Positions 19,196 through 28,762 of a stretch of DNA of 64,000 bases are shown here, one piece after another. A program made the translations under genes and the position numbers. The stretch's first letter is position 1, and every line of letters begins with the position of its first letter. Source of the DNA: Cellulophaga sp. L1A9. GTDB taxonomy: Bacteria > Bacteroidota > Bacteroidia > Flavobacteriales > Flavobacteriaceae. The notes under the pieces are model-generated. The model saw nothing but the letters and a program-made list of their open reading frames with translations, searched no databases and was not told where the DNA came from. The DNA is taken from NCBI RefSeq assembly GCF_009797025.1, contig NZ_CP047027.1, positions 2,294,001-2,358,000 on the forward strand, given 5' to 3'.

Positions 19196-20137
19196 CTAAA
19201 CGCTAAATTTTGCCTTAATTTTATCTACAACCGTTTGTGCTAGTTTTATTTTAGACTCTACAGTCCAACCACCAATATGTGGTGTTAATAATACATTTTG
19301 AGCTTTGATTAAATAGCTAAAAGCTTCCGGTAATTCGTTCTCTGTAAACATGTTTTCAAAAGATGCTTTTTCGTATTCTAAAACATCCAATCCTGCACCT
19401 AGAACTTTTTTACTTTTTAAGGCCTCCACTAAATCTTGCGTTACAATACACTTACCTCTAGCGGTATTCAAAATCCAAATATTTTTACTGAAACCATCGA
19501 TAAATTCTTTGTTAATCATGTTTATCGTACTTGCCGTTTGTGGAACATGAAGACTAATAACATCACTTTTTTGCTTAAGTTCCATAATGCCTACTTGGCG
19601 TGCATTTTCATCATCGATACCACCTCTAATATCGTAGCAAAGCACTTCTACATCAAAACCTCTAAGTTTTTTAGCAAATGCTTTTCCCATATTTCCGTAG
19701 CCAATAATTCCAACAGTTTTACCGTCTAATTCTATCCCACGATTTCCTTCTCTATCCCATTTTCCATGTCTTACCTCTTGGTCTGCTTTATTTAAGTTAT
19801 TGAAAAGAGATAATAGCATTCCTAAAGTATGTTCTCCTACGGCATTTCTATTGCCTTCAGGGGCAGCAGCTAAGAATATTTTTTTATCCTTAGTATAATC
19901 AGTATCAATATTTTCTAGTCCCGCACCCAGACGTCCTATAAATTTTAGGTGGGTAGCCTTTTCTAAAAAAGTATGATCAAGGCTAAATCTGCTACGGATG
20001 ATAATGCCATCATACAGGTGTATTTTTGCTGCTATTTGCTCTTTGGTAGACGTATAATCTTCGTCATTTACAAATCCTAATTCATTAAATTGCTCAATGA
20101 TTAGGGGGTGATTCTTATCTAAATGTAATACGCGCAT
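19196..20137 (-). CDS. D-isomer-specific 2-hydroxyacid dehydrogenase (phosphoglycerate dehydrogenase-like)
   Basis: A 313-residue NAD-dependent dehydrogenase. The split substrate domain flanks a Rossmann domain with VGIIGYGNMGKAFAKKL (about residues 143-159). Catalytic residues fit the family: NTARG with its Arg (about 229), an Asp/Glu-containing LDVLEYE segment (about 255) and the His in TPHIGGWT (about 287). It lacks the ACT domain of long SerA forms. It could be a short SerA or another 2-hydroxyacid dehydrogenase; no serC is beside it. Confidence 0.8.
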   Translation of the reverse strand: MRVLHLDKNHPLIIEQFNELGFVNDEDYTSTKEQIAAKIHLYDGIIIRSRFSLDHTFLEKATHLKFIGRLGAGLENIDTDYTKDKKIFLAAAPEGNRNAVGEHTLGMLLSLFNNLNKADQEVRHGKWDREGNRGIELDGKTVGIIGYGNMGKAFAKKLRGFDVEVLCYDIRGGIDDENARQVGIMELKQKSDVISLHVPQTASTINMINKEFIDGFSKNIWILNTARGKCIVTQDLVEALKSKKVLGAGLDVLEYEKASFENMFTENELPEAFSYLIKAQNVLLTPHIGGWTVESKIKLAQTVVDKIKAKFSV

Positions 20138-20280
20138 TCTTAATTTTTGGTTATATTTTTAGTAATCAGTTTTGTAAAAATGTGTCTAGCAGTATTCAGC
20201 AACTGCCGTAAGAATTAGGTTTTTTTTTGATTTTAAATGAGTGTATTCTAAAACCTAGTACTTCATTATGTAACGATAAA

Positions 20281-20661
20281 TTAGTACATTTTATTTGGAT
20301 TCTCTGAAGTTTTAGGAATTTGTTGAATAGTATCTCAATGTTTGCAAATTTTATTTTTTTCGTCAAACCTGAAAAAATCCATCATAACGTATTCATCATT
20401 ATCAGGCCAAATTTGGTGTGAATGTAATGCAACTAAATGGTCCTGAGCAATAACTTTAATTAATTCTATAGATTTTTCGGGGTATTCATTTTGCATTCTT
20501 TCAAAGTAACTTATAAAGCCTTCTGTTCCATTAGCTACCTTGTGATTGTGTTGAATGTATTCTTTATCTACATACTTTTCAATAGCAGTCTTAGGATTGC
20601 CTTCGTACGCCATTTTGTAGAAGTCGACAGCATTTTTTTTATTATCCTCTAATTGTATCAT
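20281..20661 (-). pseudogene. SnoaL-like (NTF2-fold) protein interrupted by an in-frame TGA
   Basis: The ATG at 20661 starts a SnoaL-like polyketide cyclase/NTF2-fold protein (YVDKEYIQHNHKVANG, then VMMDFFRFDEKNKICKH). A TGA at 20335-20337 stops the frame where family members usually have Trp in a KIVEHWD motif. Reading past it, the same frame continues as DTIQQIPKTSENPNKMY to TAA at 20281, which is the expected family C-terminus. So one TGG-to-TGA change removes the last 17-18 residues. It may be a recent pseudogene, a still-folded short form, or a sequencing error. A longer TTG start at 20688 is possible but not favoured. Confidence 0.75.
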
Positions 20662-20761
20662 TAATAATCTGGAATTGTTAGTGGGCAAAATTGGTTCGAA
20701 TTACAATATACAATAGTTTTGGCTTTGTTAAAAGGGAATTTTTCGACTTATGGGTAACAAT

Positions 20762-20805
20762 AATAGCCGAATTAAATCTGAATGTTCAGATATAATTCGG
20801 CTATT
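20762..20805. repeat. 44-bp near-perfect inverted repeat
   Basis: The outer arms (20762-20774 and 20793-20805) are a perfect 13-bp complement and the inner arms ATCTGAA/TTCAGAT are perfect too, with one A/A mismatch between them and a 2-nt centre. It sits between the GNAT-nitrilase gene and the SnoaL-like gene, both on the minus strand. A terminator for the upstream gene is possible, but there is no T tract directly after it. Confidence 0.7.
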
Positions 20806-20855
20806 TGCACTGCTTATTTTTTACAACACACTTATGGTAATGTAATTAATGCACT

Positions 20856-22379
20856 CTATTTTTTCTTCAATTCAAACAAATCTTTTCTACGATCCTTTAA
20901 ATTTTTCACACTACCAAATTGGTTGAGTTCTCTAAGTAAATCAATATCTACGTCACAAATTAATATCATCTCTGTATTTGGTGTGGCTTCCGCTTTGATA
21001 CCGTTGGCAGGGAAAGAAAAATCACAAGGGGTAAATACCATTGATTGTGCATATTGGATGTCCATGTTATTTACTTTAGGTAAATTTCCTACGCTACCGG
21101 CTATTGCCACATAGCACTCATTCTCAATAGCTCTTGCTTGTGCACAATGGCGAACTCGTGAATATCCATTTTGAGTATCTGTTAAAAAAGGAACGAATAA
21201 TATATCCATACCATCATCGGCAAGAAGTCTGCTTAGTTCAGGGAACTCAACATCATAACAAATAAGGATGCCAATTTTACCACAATCGGTATCGAAAGTA
21301 CGTATTTCAGAACCTCCTTGCATGCCCCATACTTTAGCTTCGTCTGGTGTTACGTGCAATTTTTCATAACGCTCTGTTGTTCCATCTCTTTTGCATAAAT
21401 ACCCTGCATTGTAGAGACGGTCATCTTTAAATTCAGGCATGCTACCTGTAATAATGTTGATGTTATAAGTTATAGCCAATTCCGAGAATTTTTTAACAAT
21501 TTCGGCAGTGTGTTTTGCTAGTTCTCTGATGGCATCAGATTCTTTTAGGTGGTTATTTTCGGCCATCAAAGGGGCATTAAAAAACTCTGGAAATAAGGCG
21601 AAATCTGAGCGATATCCAGAAACAGAATCAATAAAAAATTCTGCCTGCTGCATTAAATCTTCTAGATTTTTATAGCTCCGCATCTGCCATTGAATCAGTC
21701 CTAAGCGGATTACCTTTTTATTCGTTGCAGCCTTTGTATTTGTTTTTTGATAATAGATATTATCCCATTCTAAAAGAACAGCATATTCATTAGACTGTGC
21801 ATCTCCTTCAAGGTAGCCTTTCATGATTTTAGAAGGGTGGAAATCATTAGAAATCTGAAAGTTTAAAACAGGATCATGGATTTCTTTACGTCTCACACTT
21901 TCTATATATTGTTTAGGAGAAAGATCATCTGAGTATTTGTGGTAATTAGGAATTCTTCCGCCGAAAATGATCCCTCTTAGGTTTTCTCTTTCGCATAGCT
22001 CCTTGCGATAATCATACAAACGTCTTCCTAAACGTAAACCTCTAAATTCAGACTTAATAAAGACTTCTATACCGTAAAGTACGTCTCCATCTTTTTTTAA
22101 GGTATTAAAGGTGTAGTTACCGGTAACTTCCCGGTAGGTATGTGGTCTATCAAATTCTGCATAATCTACACGTAGTGATAGTGCGCAACCTGCTAAATTT
22201 CCATTAACTTTTATAACGACTTGACCTTGTGGGAAATCGTTTATCAATTTCTGAATTAGACTTTCTTTCCAATAGGCATTTTCCATATTGGGATACGTTT
22301 CAATCATTGCAGATTTCAGCGCTTGATAATCGTCAATGGTTAAGAACTCTAATTCAATATTTTCTATATTTCTTATCAT
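20856..22379 (-). CDS. GNAT acetyltransferase-nitrilase superfamily fusion protein
   Basis: A 507-residue fusion. Residues about 1-200 form a GNAT domain, with the FRGLRLGRRLYDYRKELCE acetyl-CoA segment near 118. Residues about 225-500 form a carbon-nitrogen hydrolase domain with the catalytic triad Glu in FPEFFNAP (about 266), Lys in YEKLHV (about 340) and Cys in ILICYDVEFPE (about 375). Proteins with this exact layout occur across bacteria, but their physiological substrate is not settled. It appears to be a single gene with a 133-bp gap upstream to mgtE. Confidence 0.88.
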   Translation of the reverse strand: MIRNIENIELEFLTIDDYQALKSAMIETYPNMENAYWKESLIQKLINDFPQGQVVIKVNGNLAGCALSLRVDYAEFDRPHTYREVTGNYTFNTLKKDGDVLYGIEVFIKSEFRGLRLGRRLYDYRKELCERENLRGIIFGGRIPNYHKYSDDLSPKQYIESVRRKEIHDPVLNFQISNDFHPSKIMKGYLEGDAQSNEYAVLLEWDNIYYQKTNTKAATNKKVIRLGLIQWQMRSYKNLEDLMQQAEFFIDSVSGYRSDFALFPEFFNAPLMAENNHLKESDAIRELAKHTAEIVKKFSELAITYNINIITGSMPEFKDDRLYNAGYLCKRDGTTERYEKLHVTPDEAKVWGMQGGSEIRTFDTDCGKIGILICYDVEFPELSRLLADDGMDILFVPFLTDTQNGYSRVRHCAQARAIENECYVAIAGSVGNLPKVNNMDIQYAQSMVFTPCDFSFPANGIKAEATPNTEMILICDVDIDLLRELNQFGSVKNLKDRRKDLFELKKK

Positions 22380-22512
22380 AAGGCAAGCAATTATTGCGCA
22401 AAGATTACAACTTTTTTCAATAGTATTTATTAAAGATTTAATAAATAATGCTATTTGTATAAATTTCTTGCAATATTAGTTGATTACCTGATACTTAACC
22501 AGTTGTTAGGCT

Positions 22513-23868
22513 TTAAAATCCGAGAATAGCCTTTGCTATGGAAAAATAGATAAGTATTCCTAAAACATCATTGCTGGTCGTTATAAAAGGACCTGTAGCA
22601 ATGGCTGGATCAATTCCTCGTTTATTTAGAAAAATAGGGATAAATGTCCCAATTACCGCTGCGTTTACTACTACGGTGACAAGGGCAATACCAATAGCAA
22701 TGGACTCTAAATACGAAGTTTTAAATCCGAAATGGCTGATTAAGAGAAAAACAAAAGCAAGAGCAAGACCATTCACTAAACCTAAAAGTAATTCTTTACC
22801 AAGTCTACCCCAAATAGCTCCTTTAATAGTATCGTTAGCCAAACCTTGTACTACAATAGCAGAGGATTGTACACCTACATTACCCGCGGTAGCTTGCATT
22901 AAAGGAATAAAAATTAATAAAACAGGAAATTTGGTCAATGCTTCTTGAAAGCCACTAATAATACTTGCGGCACCAATACCGCCCATCATACCTATTAATA
23001 ACCAAGGCCAACGCGCTTTAGTTAATTCCCAAATACTATCATCGGCTTCTACATCTTGAGAAATACCCGCGGCCATTTGGTAATCTTTTTCTGCTTCTTC
23101 TCTGATGACATCTACAATATCATCAATAGTAATACGGCCCACTAAGCGGCCTATTTCATCAATAACAGGAATAGCTTCTAAATCATATTTAGACATGATT
23201 CTGGCTACTTCTTCCGGTTTTTCATTCACATTTACATAATCTACTTTTGCGATGTAGACGTCTTTAATGTGTGTTTTTGTAGACGTGGTAAGTAAATCTT
23301 TTAAAGACAAGCGGCCTTTTAATTTACCTTCATCATCCACTACATAAATAGAATGTACACGGGTAACATTTTCTGCTTGCACACGCATTTCTTTAACGCA
23401 AGTAAGTACATTCCAGTTTTCATTTACTTTTACTAACTCTTTTGCCATTAAACCTCCGGCAGAATTTTCATCAAAACGAAGAAGATCCACAATATCTTTA
23501 GCATGCTCTCTGTCTTCAATCTCAGAGATTACTTGCTGAACCATCTCCTTTGGGAGTTCGCCAACAATATCTGCGGCATCATCGGTATCTAGTTCGTCTA
23601 ATTCTTCTGCAATTTCTTTGGCAGATAAATTCCCTAAAATATTTTCACGAACATCATCATCTAATTCCGTAAGAATGTCAGATGTTTTATCACTATCTAA
23701 AAGCTTAATAATGAAGGTTGCTTCATCCTCATTTAACTCATTGATGATCTCAGCAATATCGGCATAGTGAATGTCTTCTAAAAGCGATAGTAGTGCACTA
23801 TTGTCTTTAGTTTCGATAAAGTTCTCAATGTCGGTGATTAGCTCTTCGGTGAGTTTAAACGGTATCAT
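22513..23868 (-). CDS. mgtE: Magnesium transporter MgtE
   Basis: A 451-residue MgtE family magnesium channel. The N-terminal helical MgtE_N domain (residues 1-125, rich in DDDVREN and ELDTDDAAD repeats) precedes two CBS domains (about 130-250, with [24 protein letters not shown]) that sense magnesium. About five transmembrane helices follow from about residue 280, including [23 protein letters not shown], the pore signature. The frame is open to 23931, but the ATG at 23868 gives the usual N-terminus [10 protein letters not shown] and overlaps the rsmA end by 14 bp. Confidence 0.95.
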   Translation of the reverse strand: MIPFKLTEELITDIENFIETKDNSALLSLLEDIHYADIAEIINELNEDEATFIIKLLDSDKTSDILTELDDDVRENILGNLSAKEIAEELDELDTDDAADIVGELPKEMVQQVISEIEDREHAKDIVDLLRFDENSAGGLMAKELVKVNENWNVLTCVKEMRVQAENVTRVHSIYVVDDEGKLKGRLSLKDLLTTSTKTHIKDVYIAKVDYVNVNEKPEEVARIMSKYDLEAIPVIDEIGRLVGRITIDDIVDVIREEAEKDYQMAAGISQDVEADDSIWELTKARWPWLLIGMMGGIGAASIISGFQEALTKFPVLLIFIPLMQATAGNVGVQSSAIVVQGLANDTIKGAIWGRLGKELLLGLVNGLALAFVFLLISHFGFKTSYLESIAIGIALVTVVVNAAVIGTFIPIFLNKRGIDPAIATGPFITTSNDVLGILIYFSIAKAILGF

Positions 23869-24724
23869 TGTCAATTTTGTTTGTAAGTGAAATAAAATCA
23901 GTAACCGATAGTTGCTCTGGTCTCTTGTCAAAGATAACGTCTTCTCTTAGACTATCAGAAAGGTTAAAAGTTTTTAAACTGTTACGAAGTGTTTTTCTAC
24001 GCTGGCCAAAAGCGGCTTTTACGACTCTATAAAGCGATTTTTCATTACAATCCAGGGTTTGATTTTCTTTACGCGTTAATCGTAAGACACCAGATTCTAC
24101 TTTTGGAGGAGGATTAAAAACGGTAGGAGGAACTGTAAATAAATATTCAGCTTCAAAAAACGCTTGTACCAAAACGGACATAATTCCGTAGGTTTTGCTG
24201 CCTTCTTTTTCGCAAATGCGTTGCGCAACTTCTTTCTGAAACATTCCTGAGAATTCCGGAACTAAATCTCGTATTTCTAATAGTTTAAATACAATTTGTG
24301 TAGAGATATTGTAAGGGAAATTACCCGTAATCGCAAACTGCTCATCGCCGAATAAAGTGGTAACATCATATTTTAAAAAATCGGCCTCAATGACTTTAAA
24401 CTCTTGTTTTCGGCTAATAAATTTAGGGTGTTCTAAAAGGAAACTATCATTTAAGTAGACAATAGATTCTGAATCTAAATCCATGGCGACCAAATTAACG
24501 TCTTGTTCTAAGATATATTTTGTAAGTACACCAGTTCCAGGCCCTATTTCAATAGCGTTTTTATACCCTTTAAATGTTAGTGTTTCTGCTATTTGTTTTG
24601 CAATATCTTCGTCTTTTAAAAAGTGTTGTCCTAAATGTTTTTTGGCTTTTACCGGACTATTTTGTTTAGACCCTTTTTGGGCATTAAACATTGCTTTATT
24701 TTTTTTATATTCTTTCTGAGCCAT
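23855..24724 (-). CDS. rsmA: 16S rRNA (adenine1518-N6/adenine1519-N6)-dimethyltransferase RsmA (KsgA)
   Basis: A 289-residue methyltransferase that dimethylates two adenosines in the 3' terminal helix of 16S rRNA. The motifs are [11 protein letters not shown] (about 28-38), [14 protein letters not shown] for SAM binding (about 58-71), and the catalytic NFPYNIST (about 134-141). The first about 25 residues ([18 protein letters not shown]) are basic and probably disordered, a little longer than in many homologues. Its stop lies inside mgtE, so the two genes are likely co-transcribed. Confidence 0.95.
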   Translation of the reverse strand: MAQKEYKKNKAMFNAQKGSKQNSPVKAKKHLGQHFLKDEDIAKQIAETLTFKGYKNAIEIGPGTGVLTKYILEQDVNLVAMDLDSESIVYLNDSFLLEHPKFISRKQEFKVIEADFLKYDVTTLFGDEQFAITGNFPYNISTQIVFKLLEIRDLVPEFSGMFQKEVAQRICEKEGSKTYGIMSVLVQAFFEAEYLFTVPPTVFNPPPKVESGVLRLTRKENQTLDCNEKSLYRVVKAAFGQRRKTLRNSLKTFNLSDSLREDVIFDKRPEQLSVTDFISLTNKIDNDTV

Positions 24725-25010
24725 TTTTTTAGACTTTTATTTGGGATTTATAGCACACCAAGCATTTTTGCTAGCAGTGAATGTTACCCAAGTTTTTTGG
24801 TATTCCTAACCTTTACAATCGTCTTATTGCGATAATTCTTCAGTTGTAATTTAGGAAACAACACCTTCAACTAACGTATTTTTTAATGACGGATACCTTT
24901 TGGTTCTATTTTCTTTAGAAAACATTGCCTATTTAAAGTATCTCTACGGCCTTTTAGATTTCTTCCGCAAGCTCATGATAAACGGCTATATCGTAAGAGA
25001 AAGATAGGCT

Positions 25011-25322
25011 TTAGTGTTCACTAATAATTTCTAGTTCCGTTCTAAAAGCTAAAATTTTATCTGCGAAAAGTTTCATGGCTTCTTGCCTTAATCGAGGGGC
25101 GTCTTCTTTGTAATATTTTTCAAGCTCATCTTTTGAGCTTGTGGTGTATTGTACGGAATACGTAACGCCTCCCATTTCTTCTTTTATTAAAACGCGACAT
25201 AATTTTGCAGCGCTAAATTTTCCCGTTGCCATCATATCAGGAATATGATTTTCTTTCATCCAACCAAGCCATTGTTCATGTATTGATTCGTCTATGTTTG
25301 AAGTAACGTTGTATATGTACAT
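25011..25322 (-). CDS. DUF4286 family protein
   Basis: A 103-residue cytosolic protein of the DUF4286 family, small ferredoxin-like alpha/beta-fold proteins common in Bacteroidota and of unknown function. The signature MYIYNVTSNIDESIHEQWLGWM forms the N-terminus. The frame is open to 25385, but a promoter at 25357-25388 and the family N-terminus both point to the ATG at 25322. The 286 bp between it and rsmA show no gene. Confidence 0.85.
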   Translation of the reverse strand: MYIYNVTSNIDESIHEQWLGWMKENHIPDMMATGKFSAAKLCRVLIKEEMGGVTYSVQYTTSSKDELEKYYKEDAPRLRQEAMKLFADKILAFRTELEIISEH

Positions 25323-25356
25323 TAGGATTTTGTTATTAAGTGTAAAGTATTGGCAA

Positions 25357-25388
25357 CAAAGGTAGAAGTTAAATAGTACACCCACAAA
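25357..25388 (-). promoter_or_regulatory. Promoter of the DUF4286 gene
   Basis: On the minus strand TTTG (25388-25385) and TACCTTTG (25364-25357) are separated by 20 bp, a textbook Bacteroidota -33/-7 promoter. The leader to the ATG at 25322 is about 28 nt. Confidence 0.75.
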
Positions 25389-25503
25389 TACATGTATGGG
25401 AGCATTTTTATTTTAAACTTGTTTTTAAGTGATTTAGAATGTTTTTGGGCTATTTAGAGGACTATAAAATGATTTTGATTGCATTTTTTTCATCCCTAAA
25501 CCA

Positions 25504-27288
25504 TCATTCAAGGGCATCACCACGTAAGCGCCTATAGTTTTTTCTGGCTTGCGGAAAGTAATAACTGTCTTGGTAGTTGTATATAATTTTTTCGTAGCTT
25601 TCTTTGGCTTTCTCAATGTCGTTAAATTGATTTTCATACAATTGTGCAATAGCAAAATAGGAGTCATCAGCTAAAATATCGTTTCCATAAAATTCAATTA
25701 TTTTTTGATAGTTGAATTTTGCAGTATCAAAATCATTCATTTTCTCTAAGAGCTGGGCCTGTTTTAGCAAAGCTTCATCTTCAATCTTTTCGCCTTTATG
25801 ATCTTTTAGAATTGTTTCTAGTGTAGCAATGGCTTCTTTATTTTTATTCTGATAGGCTAGTAAGTCGGCCTTTGCATAAATTTTCAAAGCAGTTTGGGTA
25901 GAATCTTCTAAAGAGTTATCAGAAATTAATAAACTCAATTGCATGGCATCATTGGCAATAAGTTGCGATGTAGAACTGCGAAGTACTTTTAATTGCGTCA
26001 GTGCCCATTCAAAATCTCCCTTATAAAAACTAGTTTGGGCAACCTTAAAACGAGCATTTTGAGCTAATACATCATTCTTTAATTCTTGTTGAATCTGAGA
26101 AAAATAGATCAGGGCTTGATTAAATTTCTGGTCGTACACTAAGATATCTCCTAAGGCCATCTTTAAATAGGCTTTGCCATACGTATTTAAAGGGAGTTCT
26201 AAGCTTTTTTTAAGGATAGCAATAGCTCTTTCTGGATTGTTTTTCTGAAAGGTTAGAAAGTTAGCATAGGCAATTTGTAATTGTAGCGTGTTACTTTTAA
26301 ACCCATATTCTTCTATCATTTTTTCAAACAAAGCTTCTAGTTCATTCAGTTTTTTGTCATCGGCCTCTAGAAGTTCAATGTCTATTTTATGTAATTCGGC
26401 ATCTAATTTATACTCGCTATTGCTAGTATTGGATATAATAAAGTCAAATATAGCAGCTGCAGTTTCATAATCTTTATGTGCTAAAGCAAGTTTTCCTAAA
26501 TCTTGTATCCGTGATAAAGAACTGTCTTCAGATCTTTTGTAGATTGCCTTTTCCTGTGTAAAGGCACTTCTGTATTGTAACTGACGCACAAATAGCCAAC
26601 TCAATAATTGATTCCAAAGCGTATCGGGATCTTTTTGTGCGTTTTTTAATAAGAGCTTTTTAAATAGGATGTTATTTTCGGCTTGCGCGTCTTCTGTAAC
26701 AAAGTCATCTATATTTCTTAAAACGCTAGACATAGAAGTACTACCGTTTTTTAGAAGGTTGATAAAGGCCAAATACATCTCTTCAATTTTCCCTTGTTCT
26801 CCGTAAATTTTAGCCAATGGGAAATTGAAATCTAACTCCGGACTCGCTTCCATTCCGCTTAAAAAAGCCTTCTCCGAATAGTCTAGTAACGTATATTTCT
26901 GAAACCTTGAACCAATACTAAAGGCAAAATTGGGATTTTTAGGGATCACTGCTAGTGCTTGTTCATACATTTCTGCAGCCTTACTGTCTTCCTTTTGCAA
27001 GGTGTAATTATACCCCAGATCTACAATTAAAACGGGGTGCGATTTTTTGCTTTCTAATTTTTGGATAAGTACTTTCTCTGCGTCGTCATAGCGTTCTAGT
27101 TGCTGATAACAGGTAATTAAATCCTCAGAATAATCGTTGCGATAAGGATTTTGCTTTACTAGTTTTTCAAAATACACTACAGCTTTTTCAAATTCGCCAT
27201 CATTCAAATATTGCTTCGCCAAAATATACTCTTGTGAGTACGACATTTGTATGCAAAGAAAAATAAATAGGGATAGAAAAATTTTCAA
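25504..27288 (-). CDS. Secreted or periplasmic tetratricopeptide repeat protein
   Basis: A 594-residue protein made almost entirely of tetratricopeptide repeats (for example residues 27-60, 65-120, 270-400 and 480-580). It begins with a signal peptide, MKIFLSLFIFLCIQMSYSQ, so it is exported. The start codon is TTG at 27288; the signal peptide only makes sense from there. TPR proteins of this kind in Flavobacteria serve as envelope scaffolds, but no partner is visible here. The gene follows serS after a terminator, so it should have its own promoter. Confidence 0.85.
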   Translation of the reverse strand: MKIFLSLFIFLCIQMSYSQEYILAKQYLNDGEFEKAVVYFEKLVKQNPYRNDYSEDLITCYQQLERYDDAEKVLIQKLESKKSHPVLIVDLGYNYTLQKEDSKAAEMYEQALAVIPKNPNFAFSIGSRFQKYTLLDYSEKAFLSGMEASPELDFNFPLAKIYGEQGKIEEMYLAFINLLKNGSTSMSSVLRNIDDFVTEDAQAENNILFKKLLLKNAQKDPDTLWNQLLSWLFVRQLQYRSAFTQEKAIYKRSEDSSLSRIQDLGKLALAHKDYETAAAIFDFIISNTSNSEYKLDAELHKIDIELLEADDKKLNELEALFEKMIEEYGFKSNTLQLQIAYANFLTFQKNNPERAIAILKKSLELPLNTYGKAYLKMALGDILVYDQKFNQALIYFSQIQQELKNDVLAQNARFKVAQTSFYKGDFEWALTQLKVLRSSTSQLIANDAMQLSLLISDNSLEDSTQTALKIYAKADLLAYQNKNKEAIATLETILKDHKGEKIEDEALLKQAQLLEKMNDFDTAKFNYQKIIEFYGNDILADDSYFAIAQLYENQFNDIEKAKESYEKIIYNYQDSYYFPQARKNYRRLRGDALE

Positions 27289-27360
27289 GACTGCTTTTTA
27301 CTCAAAGATACGCAGAAACTTATTTGTTTTTAATGTGAATAAAATTTTAGGAGAACGCAT

Positions 27361-27392
27361 AAAAAAAGCGCTATAGAAAAACTATAGCGCTT
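27361..27392 (-). terminator. Intrinsic terminator of serS
   Basis: On the minus strand an 11-bp perfect stem AAGCGCTATAG/CTATAGCGCTT (27392-27382 and 27376-27366) with a five-T loop is followed by a T tract (27365-27361). It lies 12 bp past the serS stop. Confidence 0.9.
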
Positions 27393-27403
27393 AAATATGA
27401 TTC

Positions 27404-28675
27404 TTAATCTATCTTGTCAAAGCCACAATAAGGCACCAATACTTCGGGAATGGTTATCCCATCTGCTGTTTGGTAATTTTCTAAAATACCGGCTAAAACA
27501 CGAGGTAAAGCCAAAGAACTACCGTTTAAAGTATGTGCTAATTGACTCTTACCGTCTTCATCCTTGTACCGAAGTTTTAATCTATTTGCTTGAAAGGTCT
27601 CAAAATTAGAAACAGAACTAATTTCTAACCAACGGTCTTGTGCGGTTGAGAAAACCTCAAAATCAAAGGTTAGGGCAGAAGTGAAGCCTAAATCCCCAGC
27701 ACAAAGTCGCAATATTCTATACGGTAATTTTAATTCACGTAAAATGCCTTTTACGTGCTCCACCATGCCGTCTAATGCCTCGTATGATTTACTCGGGTGT
27801 TCTACACGAACAATTTCTACTTTGTCAAACTGATGTAATCTATTTAGGCCGCGAACATGCGCTCCATAACTACCTGCTTCCCTTCTAAAGCATGGCGTAT
27901 AGGCGGTATGTGTAATTGGAAAATCTTTTTCATTTAAAATAACATCTCTAAAAATGTTTGTAACGGGTATTTCTGCAGTCGGGATCAAGTATAAGTCATC
28001 CGCAGGCATGTAATACATTTGCCCTTCTTTATCTGGCAATTGCCCGGTTCCGTACCCAGAAGCTTCGTTTACCACATGGGGAACCTGAATTTCATTATAC
28101 CCAGCTGCTGTATTTTTATCTAAAAAGTAATTGATAAGTGCACGTTGTAAGCGCGCTCCTTTACCTTTATACACAGGAAAACCTGCTCCAGCAATTTTAA
28201 CACCCAATTCAAAATCGATGATATCGTATTTTTTGGCCAATTCCCAATGCGGTAATGCACCTTCAACAAGTACAGGAATAGCACCTTCTTTAAAAATTTC
28301 TTCGTTATCTTCTTCTGACTTTCCTGTTGGAACAGAATCATGAGGGACATTCGGAATCTGGTACAATGCATTCTGAAGCTCAGCAGCAATCGTATTTAGA
28401 TCTTCTGATAATTCTTTTGATGCCTCTTTTAAGTTGGCAGTTTCCTCTTTTAGTGCATTAGCTTCTTGAGCTTTTCCACTTTTGTAAAGGATACCAATTT
28501 CTTTAGAAAGTTTGTTTGAGTCTGCTAAAGTGTTATCTAATTGCGTTTGTGTAGCTCTTCTTTTTTCATCAAGATCTAATACAGCATCAATAAGGGAGGC
28601 TGCATCTGAATTCCGCTTTTTTAAAGCCTCAATAATAGCATCCTTATTTTCTCTGATAACATTTAGCTGTAACAT
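27404..28675 (-). CDS. serS: Seryl-tRNA synthetase
   Basis: A 423-residue class II synthetase that charges tRNA-Ser. The N-terminal long antiparallel coiled coil covers about residues 28-100 (LDEKRRATQTQLDN onwards). The catalytic core carries motif 2 FRREAGSYG (about 265) with TAEIPVTN before it, and motif 3 NGSSLALPRVLAGILENYQ (about 383). Length and order are standard. The gene has a clear promoter and terminator of its own. Confidence 0.97.
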   Translation of the reverse strand: MLQLNVIRENKDAIIEALKKRNSDAASLIDAVLDLDEKRRATQTQLDNTLADSNKLSKEIGILYKSGKAQEANALKEETANLKEASKELSEDLNTIAAELQNALYQIPNVPHDSVPTGKSEEDNEEIFKEGAIPVLVEGALPHWELAKKYDIIDFELGVKIAGAGFPVYKGKGARLQRALINYFLDKNTAAGYNEIQVPHVVNEASGYGTGQLPDKEGQMYYMPADDLYLIPTAEIPVTNIFRDVILNEKDFPITHTAYTPCFRREAGSYGAHVRGLNRLHQFDKVEIVRVEHPSKSYEALDGMVEHVKGILRELKLPYRILRLCAGDLGFTSALTFDFEVFSTAQDRWLEISSVSNFETFQANRLKLRYKDEDGKSQLAHTLNGSSLALPRVLAGILENYQTADGITIPEVLVPYCGFDKID

Positions 28676-28693
28676 CTACTTAAATTTTGATTT

Positions 28694-28724
28694 CAAATTT
28701 AATGGTAATTAAGGATAGCGCAAA
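28694..28724 (-). promoter_or_regulatory. Promoter of serS
   Basis: On the minus strand TTTG (28724-28721) and TAAATTTG (28701-28694) are 19 bp apart, an excellent -33/-7 pair. The leader before the ATG at 28675 is about 12 nt. Confidence 0.75.
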
Positions 28725-28762
28725 AGAGAAAGTGTAAAAGTTGATGCGTTTAAGCAATCCAT

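Noticed and set aside
24725..25010. The 286-bp interval before rsmA, checked for a small gene or RNA
   Set aside because: The only frames are Phe/Leu-rich run-ons from the antisense of rsmA; no hairpin with a T tract and no promoter were seen.
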